Below, piece by piece: positions 17,239-24,624 of a stretch of DNA of 64,000 nt. Source of the stretch: Thraustochytrium sp. TN22 (taxonomy: Eukaryota; Sar; Bigyra; Thraustochytrida; Thraustochytriidae). The first letter of the stretch is position 1; each line of letters begins with the position of its first letter. The translations under genes and the position numbers were made by a program. The DNA lies in contig JABLUY010000033.1 of NCBI GenBank assembly GCA_013306675.1, positions 124,001 to 188,000 of the forward strand. The letters run 5' to 3'. Below the pieces are notes generated by a model. That model was not told the origin of the DNA, did not search any database, and saw only the letters and a program-made list of their open reading frames with translations.

Positions 17239-18914
17239 TCAAGGGCACGATGGACTCGTGCTGAGGCTGCTGCGAGAGGATCTTGAACTATGGCTTGATG
17301 GGGTGTCGGTGTAGCTGGCTTGGGCTACGTGGTCGTTCCTGCTCTGCGCTGTAGGGGTACCGGACGAGGCACTGGCGCTGCTCGAATCGACATGATCGAG
17401 GCAAATGGGCGAAGGTGTTCCGTTGACGTTTGTCTTGCGCTTCTTGAAGCCTTCGTGAGGCTCGACGCGCACGCGCGTGTGCCACTTGGAAAAGCAGGTT
17501 GTGCGTTCATTCTTTCTCATGAACACGTGCAGAGGCACACCGCAGATGGTGCAACGACGGTGCGTTTGCTTGCCGCAGATGACGCAGAGCCGCTTGGCGG
17601 GAATCCTCTTGTTGTTGGCGTTGAAGGATGCCTTTCCCGCTGCCTCTGAGTCATGTTGCAGTGCGGCATCGAGGCGGATGTCGCGGGCTTGGCCGTGGTT
17701 GAAGAACTTCTGCAACTCGGGGGTTCGCTTGCGCTTACCGGCCGTCACGAGGTCCCTCGCCGCTTCCCTGGTGAGCCCAGTGGGCTTGGGCATGCTTGGC
17801 TGCATGTTGAACTCCACCTGCGCCGTATCGAGCTGCCTGCTCCTGTAGACGTGACGGACCATGTCGACAGTGAGGCGGAACGAGACAGTGCTGAGCGCTT
17901 CAGAGCGGTTCACCTTGTCGCGGAGGGCCTTTAGCCCGTCGCTGTCTTCGAGGTTGCTCTTCCTCGCAGCCTGTAAGTAGCGGTAGACCACGATGGCGTT
18001 GACAACGAGCTGCTTGTACGTGCGCAACGCGATGTTCTGGTCGCAGCTCAGATTCATGCACTGCGTGTTGGTGATCTGCTCCACGTACTGTGTGCTTCCG
18101 TCGACGCCGCCCTTTGCGACGTTGTATAGCTCCTGCGGTAAGCACTTGATGACATGCACGGGCCGCATGGGCCCCTTCAGAGCGACAAGCTTGCGCATGG
18201 CGCGCCACAGCCGGAAGTGCGAGCTCAGCACCGCCCCCTCCTCCTCGCCGAAGATGGCAGGTGGCTTGGGCGGCGCACCCGCTGTCGATGCTCTGGTGCG
18301 CCCATGTCGTGAGCTTGTCCGCCCACGGTTTCAGAGCGCGCTCCATGGCGAGCCGGGCGTCCGGAGGCACTTCAACGAGGCAGGCGTACAAACACGAACT
18401 CGTGCTGGCAGCAACGTAGAGCACGTGATCGATTTGGAGGACCACAGCTTGGTGCAAGACTTGCGCGCGGTGCTCGGCAGGTATGGCCTTCCACCAAGTC
18501 TCGTCCCCCACGTGTTCATCTGGGTGCTCACGATACGTGCGTCTACCGCGCCTCCAGGCGCGACGCGCGTCTTGATCTCGACGCTGCATAGTACTGACGA
18601 TGCGTCGCACTCCGCGCCTGGAAGCCGGACGCGAGCGACTCCATCCGGCGAGACTGCGAGCCCCGGAACGGTCTTGTGCTGAATGAGGCCGACCTCGAAC
18701 ATGCACTCGCACCACGCGTCGGTTCGTCGACCAACGCAGGTATGTCTTCGAAGTCTTGCTGCGCAGCGGCCGCAGCACGAGCATCCTCGTCGCCAAGCTC
18801 CTCTCCTTCTTCGTCTTCGTCCCCTGTGTCCCGCTTGTCCAGGGGCACGAACTCGCTGTCGCTGTCGCTGTCGCTGTCGTCCTCCACGCGGTGGTTAGGC
18901 CTCGCCGATGCCAT
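17239..18914 (-). pseudogene. Transposon protein relic: acidic N terminus, YqaJ-like nuclease, PiggyBac-like C terminus
   Basis: Three kinds of segment follow each other on the minus strand. From about 18914 comes an acidic N terminus (MASARPNHRVEDDSDSDSD...), typical of PiggyBac transposases. From about 18720 to 18310 there is a YqaJ/lambda-exonuclease-like segment: FEVGLIQHKTVPGLAVSPDG and SVEIKTR supply the D...ExK metal-binding core, followed in another frame by PAEHRAQVLHQAVVLQIDHV and LYVAASTSSCLYACLVEVP. From about 18290 to 17239 comes a PiggyBac-like C terminus: VHVIKCLPQELYNVAKGGVDG (the GGVD aspartate is kept), VNAIVVYRYL and a cysteine-rich finger CVICGKQTHRRCTICGV...CFSKWHT. The usual central DDE core with its first two aspartates is not seen; the nuclease sits in its place. 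At least two frame changes separate the parts. Confidence 0.68.
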
Positions 18915-19362
18915 GATGTCGCAGTGCGGGCCCGACTCCACGTCCAAGCGCTGCGGCAGGGGCGTGCGAGCTGAGAGCAGGCACAAGGCACCCGCCAGGG
19001 CCGCCTGCAGCCGCGCGCCGCAGCGCCTGCGGCTCCAGCGCGCTCCGCGACGAAGTCGCGCGCGAGCTCCCCCCAAAGCCGCTCTGGGCGAACTGCCGAG
19101 CTCATCTCATCCTAACCACCACGCCTTCGGCCAAAATGAATAGGGGGCAGGAGCCTTGGGTCGCTTCGAGTGGGCCTCTTCAAGCTCGGCCCCATCGCTG
19201 CGTTTTTGATCGAATGCGGAACTAACTTCGCCAGACTCTAGGCCACTTTTTTGGAGCAAATCGGGAGTAAAGTACCCTCTTAATACGCTTTAGTGCCCCC
19301 TGTGCCGGGCGTCACCGAGGGACCCCCGCGTGGTAGGCGGATACGAGTAAGCATAGAGGTGT

Positions 19363-19372
19363 GATTGGGCTA
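19363..19372. repeat. Right terminal inverted repeat of the transposon plus TA
   Basis: GATTGGGC followed by TA, the inverse of TA-GCCCAATC at 17030-17039. Confidence 0.65.
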
Positions 19373-19493
19373 TAGAGATAGAACAACTCTGCGAACAAGT
19401 CTGCGACAGTCAGAGCTGTTCTTGTTCCCCCGGCCAGCAATCAGCAAGAGCGGCCATGACGTCGAGAGTGACAGGACTTGTACCGTCGAGATC

Positions 19494-19588
19494 ATTTGCG
19501 GGCAACGGCGATGCCGCGCGCTAGCTAGCTAGCTAGAAGAAAGAACGTGTCACAATGACCTCACGCGACATCGCCGTTGCCCGCGAAT
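19494..19588. repeat. Inverted repeat (about 25-bp arms, 45-nt loop containing (GCTA)4)
   Basis: The left arm 19494-19518 contains GCGGGCAACGGCGATG; the right arm 19564-19588 contains its exact complement CATCGCCGTTGCCCGC. Extending outward, 23 of 25 bases pair. The loop includes GCTAGCTAGCTAGCTAG (19520-19536). It could be a small hairpin or MITE-like element, or a cruciform/terminator-like structure. Confidence 0.85.
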
Positions 19589-19613
19589 ATTGGGCTTGGT
19601 GTGGGATCGTCTG

Positions 19614-19661
19614 CTCGCCTACACATGAACTCGCCTACACATGAACTCGCCTACACATGAA
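19614..19661. repeat. Three perfect 16-bp tandem repeats
   Basis: CTCGCCTACACATGAA repeated three times in perfect tandem (19614, 19630, 19646). Confidence 0.95.
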
Positions 19662-19674
19662 GGCGCCACATGAA

Positions 19675-19708
19675 GCCACGCCACGCCATGCCACGCCACG
19701 CCACGCCA
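19675..19708. repeat. (CCACG)n array
   Basis: About six CCACG/CCATG units in tandem, directly after the 16-bp repeats. Confidence 0.85.
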
Positions 19709-19902
19709 CTTGGCGCCCCGCTCGGCGCCCCGCTCACGTGCATTTTGGTGCTCCCTCCCTCACCACTGGCAGCCTGAGCTCTGCACCTCATCAAAGTCAG
19801 GCCTACACTGCACCACTGCGCAGCACAGCCGCCGGCCCCCCACCTGACCAGGCTCGTCGTCGCGCAGAACGGTATCAGCGCGGCTGGAGTGGCGAAGGGA
19901 GG

Positions 19903-21470
19903 ATGCACGAGGAGACAGAGACGGGGACGACGGCAAGGGAGGAGCTGGAGACCGGCCTGCTCCAGGGCGAGCGTGGCGAGCGCCATGAGGCCTCTGACCG
20001 GGGCGTCGGCGATGACGCGCATGATCCCGGGGTGGCGCACACGACGCTGCGCGCCGAGGTCGGCGAGCTGCTCTTCCTGGCCATGGGACTCTTTTTAGCG
20101 CGCGCCTCGTGGGTCGTCATCAAGACGACTGATACGGCGCTCCTGGGCCATGTGTCGTCGGACGTGCTGGCGGCGAGCGCCGTGGCGGACCTGTGGATGT
20201 CGTCCACCGGGGTGCTGGCCATGGGTGGCGTGCTGGGCGTCTTCGTGGGTCAGGCCGTGGGCGCGGGCAACACGCGACTCGCGTCCACCTGGCTGCAGGT
20301 CAGCCTCGTGTCCCTGGCCCCCGTCGCGGTCGTGGTCATGGTGCTGTGGCTCTTCACTGGGCCCATCCTGCGCGCGCTCGGCACGGACGAGTCGCTGCTG
20401 GGCGTGGCAAGCTACTACGGCGCTGTGCTGGCGCTGGCCATCCCGGGCCGCACCTTCATGGGTCAGGTATCGCAGTTCCTAAGCGCTCACGGCCGCGTGC
20501 GGCCCGAGGCCAAGGTCTCGGTCTTCGCCGCCGGCTTCAACCTCGTGCTCGGGCTCGTGCTCGTCCTGGGCGTGCCCATCCCGGGCTGGGATGGTTTCGG
20601 CTACCGCGCCTGCCCCTGGGTGACGGCGTCCACGGAGACCGTGCAGCTCGCGGTGCTCTGGTTCTTCTGGGCCTACCTGCAGGGCCTGCACCGCGAGCTC
20701 GGCTGGACTGGCTGGCATCGCGAGGAGATCACCTGGGCGCGGATCAAGGCCTTTATGCGCCTTTACGTGCCGGCCATGCTCAGCTCGGCCTCGGACTACT
20801 GGCGCATGAGCGTTATCGGCGTCTTCGCCGCCACCCTTGGCAACAACGACATCGCGGTCTTCAACGCGTCGTACCGCATCCTCTGGATGTCGCTCACCAT
20901 TGTCGGGTGTACGTTTTCTGGCGCTTGCCAATGTCTAACACGAAACTTGGACTCACGCCTCGTGACCGCGCAGCTTTGGGCTTTGCCGTGCGCGTGCGGC
21001 TCAGTACGTTCTTGGGCGCCGCGGACATCGAGGGCGCGCGCACCACGGTGCACTGCGGTATCGCGCTTGCGAGCTCGCTCCTCGTGCTGATCGCCATCGT
21101 GGTGTGCTTTGGTGTGCGCGACGTGGCCAAGGTCTTTAGCAACGACCCTGAGGTGCTCGATCTTTTCGAGCGCTGCGCCGTGCCCATTGCTTGCACGTTG
21201 GTGCTCATGAACCTCGCTGTCTTCCTCGAGCAGATCCCCTACGCGCAGGGCAAGGCGAGCTCAGCCTTTGCGGCCGGCGTCGTGGGCTCCTGGGTGGGCC
21301 AGGTGCCTGCCAGTTACCTGGCCATCACCTACTGGCGCAAGGATCTCCTCGGGCTGTACTACGGCGTCTCCGCGGGCTATCTGCTGCTCTGCATGCTGCT
21401 CACCACCATCATCCTCCGCACGGACTGGGATGCCGTCGTCAAGGATGCGCAGGAGCGCAACAACACCTGA
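19903..21470 (+). CDS. MATE family multidrug/toxin efflux transporter (two exons)
   Basis: A 500-residue MATE transporter assembled from exon 19903-20908 and exon 20974-21470. After an acidic, Glu/Thr-rich cytosolic N terminus (about 55 residues) come twelve hydrophobic segments, with MATE signatures FLARASWVVIKTTDTALLGH, VFVGQAVGAGNTRLAS and SLGFAVRVRLSTFLGAADIEGA. It resembles plant DTX/bacterial DinF-type exporters that expel cationic drugs or organic anions using H+ or Na+ gradients. The intron 20909-20973 (65 bp, GTACGT...CGCAG, phase 1) restores VGSLGFAVRVR across the junction; without it the frame breaks inside a conserved motif. Upstream in-frame sequence back to 19657 is repeat DNA, so I start at the ATG at 19903 (MHEETETG). 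The C terminus is short and hydrophilic (KDAQERNNT). Confidence 0.9.
20909..20973 (+). other. Spliceosomal intron in the MATE gene (65 bp)
   Basis: GTACGTTTT donor, ...GACCGCGCAG acceptor, phase 1. Removal joins ...TIVG to SLGFAVRVR, the expected MATE continuity. Confidence 0.88.
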
Positions 21471-21589
21471 ATGTGGATGTGTGTCTCTGAAGACTTCAAG
21501 AAGGAGAGAACGTTGTGTGAAGGCAAAAAGACTTGATCTTGATACAGTGTTCACGACGACCCGAGCCGCGCACAGGCACAAGTTGCTCG

Positions 21590-21633
21590 CTCGCTTGCTC
21601 GCTAGCTCGCTCGCTAGCTCGCTCGCTCGCTCT
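21590..21633. repeat. (GCTC/GCTA)n array in the convergent gap
   Basis: GCTCGCTCGCTTGCTCGCTA-type tetranucleotides in the 190-bp gap between the MATE stop and the small minus-strand gene. No other content seen. Confidence 0.85.
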
Positions 21634-21661
21634 GACGTAGCCAGGCTCAGGCTAGTTGGCA

Positions 21662-21874
21662 CTAGCTGGCAGACTGGGCGCTGCCGCGCGCGCCCTCGGC
21701 GAAGAGTCTGTTCCACCGCGCGAAGAAGGACGCCTGCTCGCGCATGGCCTCGCACAGCGCGCTCACGTCCGCCGCCTGCACCGCCACCTTCTCGAAGACC
21801 TCCGTGACCGCCGTGCTGATGGCCTCCGCCTCCACCGTCAGCGCGTCCGCGTCCGACTGCGCGCGCTCCGCCAT
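21662..21874 (-). CDS. Small coiled-coil protein (70 aa), possibly a DASH-subunit-like protein
   Basis: A 70-residue acidic, helix-forming frame: residues 8-45 form a heptad-like helix (DALTVEAEAISTAVTEVFEK...) and the end reads SFFARWNRLFAEGARGSAQ. Composition is unlike the Arg/Pro-rich shadow frames, and the ATG at 21874 precedes the helix directly. The helix followed by a W-x-x-x-F end recalls DASH/Dam1 small subunits such as Dad1 or Dad2 (kinetochore-microtubule ring), but BLOC-1-like small coiled coils are equally possible. No homology can be claimed from the sequence alone. It converges on the MATE gene. Confidence 0.5.
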   Translation of the reverse strand: MAERAQSDADALTVEAEAISTAVTEVFEKVAVQAADVSALCEAMREQASFFARWNRLFAEGARGSAQSAS

Positions 21875-22745
21875 TTCGCCCGCCGCGCGTGGTTGCCGTT
21901 TGTCGCTCGCCCGCGTGCGTCGCGCCGCGCGCGGGCTGAGCGCGCACTTCGGGCTCTAAGGCTGCGTCGAGCTGACGAAAACCAGGCCTAACCACCGCAA
22001 GGACCACAAGGTCCACGACTTGAACCTTGGCCGGACTCGGACGGCCTGCACTGCCACGAATGCTCAGAATCTCGGGCGCGTCGTCGGCGCCGCGGCGCTG
22101 CGGCTGCGCTTCGACATTCTCACGTCCGCGCTTGCCGGGCTGTCTGCCGGTGACAGTGCTGCCGGTGGCACTGCAATGCAGTGCAGCTGACCTCGTAGTT
22201 AGTCCGTGAGATCCTGACTTGCCTCGCCCTCGCCAAGATGAAGCGCATTGTATCGCCCTTCTCTTCTTTTTACGACTCGGAAGAAGCCCCAATCCGAGAC
22301 TCGCGAGGGCGCGCGCGTCGAGCAGCCCGAACTGGCACGGTAAGGCTTGACATCATGATTTGATGCTACACATGGCACTGCATGAGCCCTATGAGCCCGC
22401 CCTCTGCCAGACCAGCGAGCCAGCCCGTTCCTTGCTGGCAGCTGTCGTGGACTCGTGGAGTGCCTACCTGCGGAGCCTGGACCTCGTAATACACCACCGC
22501 GGTCGAACCTCCTGCCACTGCCAGTGAGGCTGAGTGAGGTTGCCTGTCGTGACGTGCGTGCGTCCGAGTCCACAACGGCGCTCGAGAGGTAGTGCACCAA
22601 GGTGCATAACACAAGAAGCACGTCGAGCGCGCGTCGAGCGAGCAGCGGGCGGGCCGGCGGGACGACGCGGCGCGGCTGCGCGGCGGCGGCGCGGGCGGCA
22701 GCGGCGGCGGCGGCGGCTGCGCGCAGACCCGGAAGCGCGCGGTTC
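21875..22745. other. Divergent intergenic region
   Basis: No gene recognised. Mixed composition; the last 150 bp before the UDP-GlcNAc pyrophosphorylase are extremely CGG-rich (about 22650-22735), as seen in front of several other genes here, and encode only poly-Ala in frame. Confidence 0.6.
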
Positions 22746-24380
22746 ATGTCCGCGGACGGCGGCGCGGCGCACGAGGGCGGCGACATGGGCGCGCGCGCGA
22801 GCAAGGGCGGCAAGGCGAAGAAGGTGACGGCGGAGCTGCGCGACAAGTATGCGGAGTTCGAGCAGGACCAGGTGTTCCGGTTCCTGGACCAACTGAGCCG
22901 CGAGGAGGAGGATGGCCTGGTGCGACAGCTGGAGCAGATCGACGTGGCGCGGTGCAGGCGCATCTACGAGGCGTCCGTGAGGGACGCGGACAAGCACGCC
23001 GAGGCGGAGGCGGAGGCGGAGATCTCCCCCATGGACTCGGATGTAGGATCGAGCCAGGACGAGGAGGCCGCGGGCAAGTGGACCGAGGACGCCTTCGCAG
23101 CGCTGGCGCGCGGCGAGATTGCCTTCGTCGTGCTGTCGGGCGGCCAGGGCACGCGGCTCGGCTTCGACCGCGCCAAGGGCATCTACGACCTGCAGCTGCC
23201 GAGCCACAAGTCCCTCTTTCAGCTCATGGCGGAGCGCCTGCGCACGCTGGAGCGCCTCGTGGCCAAGAGCGCCGGCGTGCCGGAGAAGCGCGTGCGCATC
23301 CCGTGGTACATCATGACGAGCCCGCTCAACGACGCGGACACGCGCGGCTTCTTCAAGGAGAACAAGTTCTTCGGCCTCGACTCCGCGCAGGTCTGCTTCT
23401 TCCCGCAGGGCACGCTGCCGTGCATCACGACCGAGGGCAAGTTCATCCTCGAGTCCAAGGCGCAGCTCGCGCTGGCGCCCGACGGCAACGGCGGCATCTA
23501 CAACGCCATGCGCGATCTCGGCATCTTCGACGACATGGACAAGCGCGGGGTCAAGTACATGCACGTCACCTCGGTGGACAACTCGCTCGTTCAGCCGGCC
23601 GACCCGCGCTTCGTCGGCTTCTGCCTCGGCCGCGACGCCGACATCGGGAACAAGGGCTGCCCCAAGGTGTCCTGGGACGAGAAGGTTGGCGTCATGGCGC
23701 TGCGCAACGGCAAGCCCAGCGTCGTCGAGTACTCGGAGCTCGACGAGGCGCTCGCGCGCGAGACGGATGCCAACGGCCAGCTCGTGCTGCGCAACGGCAA
23801 CATCTGCAATCACATCTTCAACGTGCGCTTCCTGCGCGAGGTCGCGCTGCCCGCACTCGGCGACGACTACCACGTCGCGCACAAGAAGATCCCCTATGCG
23901 GACGACGACGGCAAGACCGTCAAGCCCACCTCCAACAACGGCATCAAGACCGAGCTTTTCCTGTTTGACGTCTTCCCGCACGCCGAGCGTTTCGCGGTCT
24001 TTGAGTGCACGCGCGCCGAGGAGTTCGCGCCCGTCAAGAACGCGCCCGGTGAGACCACCGACTCGCCCGACTCGGCGCGCGCTATGATCTACGCGCTTCA
24101 CCGCGGCTGGCTCGAGGCTGCTGGCGTCGCACTGGACGACGCCGAGGCCGCCAACGCTGCCTGTGAGGTCAGCCCGCTCGTCTCCATGCGCGGCGAAGGT
24201 CTCGATGCCCTTGCCGGCGTCGGCGCCAAGCTCAAGCTTCCACTGCACCTGCGCACGGCCGCCGAGGCACCCGCCGCCGACAAGTCCTTCAAGCGCACGC
24301 TGCTCTCGGCGGACGGCGACCCGGTGACGCTCCGCCACTTTGTCGCCGCCTCTGGCGTCAATGTGTATGAGGTCAAGTGA
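22746..24380 (+). CDS. UAP1: UDP-N-acetylglucosamine pyrophosphorylase (UAP1-like)
   Basis: A 544-residue enzyme forming UDP-GlcNAc from GlcNAc-1-P and UTP, the last step of the hexosamine pathway that feeds N-glycosylation and GPI anchors. The nucleotide-binding motif LSGGQGTRLGFDRAKGIYD lies near residue 130. Further family blocks are PWYIMTSPLNDADTRGFF, VCFFPQGTLPCITTEGK, PDGNGGIYNAM, YMHVTSVDNSLVQPADP, VGVMALRNGKPSVVEYSE and TSNNGIKTELFLFDVFP, in the eukaryotic UAP order. An acidic insert (EAEAEAEISPMDSD) separates the N-terminal helical domain from the catalytic domain. The frame is open upstream to 22602 through poly-Ala DNA. I use the ATG at 22746 (MSADGGAA); the ATG at 22785 is also possible, since the helical domain begins after it. 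It is presumably cytosolic. Confidence 0.94.
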   Translation: MSADGGAAHEGGDMGARASKGGKAKKVTAELRDKYAEFEQDQVFRFLDQLSREEEDGLVRQLEQIDVARCRRIYEASVRDADKHAEAEAEAEISPMDSDVGSSQDEEAAGKWTEDAFAALARGEIAFVVLSGGQGTRLGFDRAKGIYDLQLPSHKSLFQLMAERLRTLERLVAKSAGVPEKRVRIPWYIMTSPLNDADTRGFFKENKFFGLDSAQVCFFPQGTLPCITTEGKFILESKAQLALAPDGNGGIYNAMRDLGIFDDMDKRGVKYMHVTSVDNSLVQPADPRFVGFCLGRDADIGNKGCPKVSWDEKVGVMALRNGKPSVVEYSELDEALARETDANGQLVLRNGNICNHIFNVRFLREVALPALGDDYHVAHKKIPYADDDGKTVKPTSNNGIKTELFLFDVFPHAERFAVFECTRAEEFAPVKNAPGETTDSPDSARAMIYALHRGWLEAAGVALDDAEAANAACEVSPLVSMRGEGLDALAGVGAKLKLPLHLRTAAEAPAADKSFKRTLLSADGDPVTLRHFVAASGVNVYEVK

Positions 24381-24464
24381 AACAAGCTTTTGGGGCTACT
24401 TTGCCACCACCCTGGCGGTCCTCTGACACAGTCAGCCCAGGCTACCCTGGGTTTGGTAACACTT

Positions 24465-24524
24465 CCACGCTCTAGCTAACGTTAGCTGCTAGAGCTCTTA
24501 GTAGCTCGAGCTAGCTAGTAGAAC
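24465..24524. repeat. GCTA/TAGCT-rich tract in convergent gap
   Basis: GCTCTAGCTAACGTTAGCTG, then AGAGCTCTTAGTAGCTCGAG and CTAGCTAGTAG: dense TAGCT words with small palindromes, between the UAP1-like stop and the AAA+ gene stop (244-bp gap). Confidence 0.8.
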
Positions 24525-24624
24525 AGACAGAACATGAGCTAATTTACCACCATCTGTGCGCTCTGTGCGCGAAGGCTTGAGAGGCGCACGCAAGAACAAC
24601 CACACGCACGATGCCTCAGATGCC

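Larger units (their letters stand above)
17032..19370 (-). mobile_element. Decayed DNA transposon with PiggyBac-like and YqaJ-like parts
   Basis: The left end GCCCAATC (17032-17039) and the right end GATTGGGC (19363-19370) are inverted copies; the match continues imperfectly for several more bases (about 12 of 16 identical). Both ends abut TA (17030-17031 and 19371-19372), consistent with a 2-bp TA target duplication rather than the TTAA of classical PiggyBac. All transposon-like coding sequence falls inside these ends. The interior is visibly less GC-rich than the host genes, with AT-rich subterminal stretches of about 200 bp on both sides. The protein part is on the minus strand and is split over several frames, so it is inactive. 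The family is probably PiggyBac-related (IS4-like DDE superfamily); the nuclease segment is unusual. Confidence 0.72.
19371..19902. other. Repeat-rich spacer between the transposon and the MATE gene
   Basis: No gene. It holds a 25-bp inverted repeat (19494-19588), a (GCTA)4 tract in its loop, three 16-bp tandem repeats (19614-19661) and a (CCACG)n stretch (about 19675-19708). The MATE frame is open back to 19657, but that part encodes repeat DNA. Confidence 0.7.

Noticed and set aside
17030-19372. Classical PiggyBac TTAA target duplication
   Set aside because: No TTAA borders the inverted repeats; only TA is duplicated, so the element is called PiggyBac-related rather than canonical.
22464-24338. 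624-residue minus-strand ORF opposite the UAP1-like gene
   Set aside because: It mirrors the UAP1 codons (Val/Leu/Arg/Ala rich) and has no recognisable motif; the opposite strand is an unambiguous enzyme.
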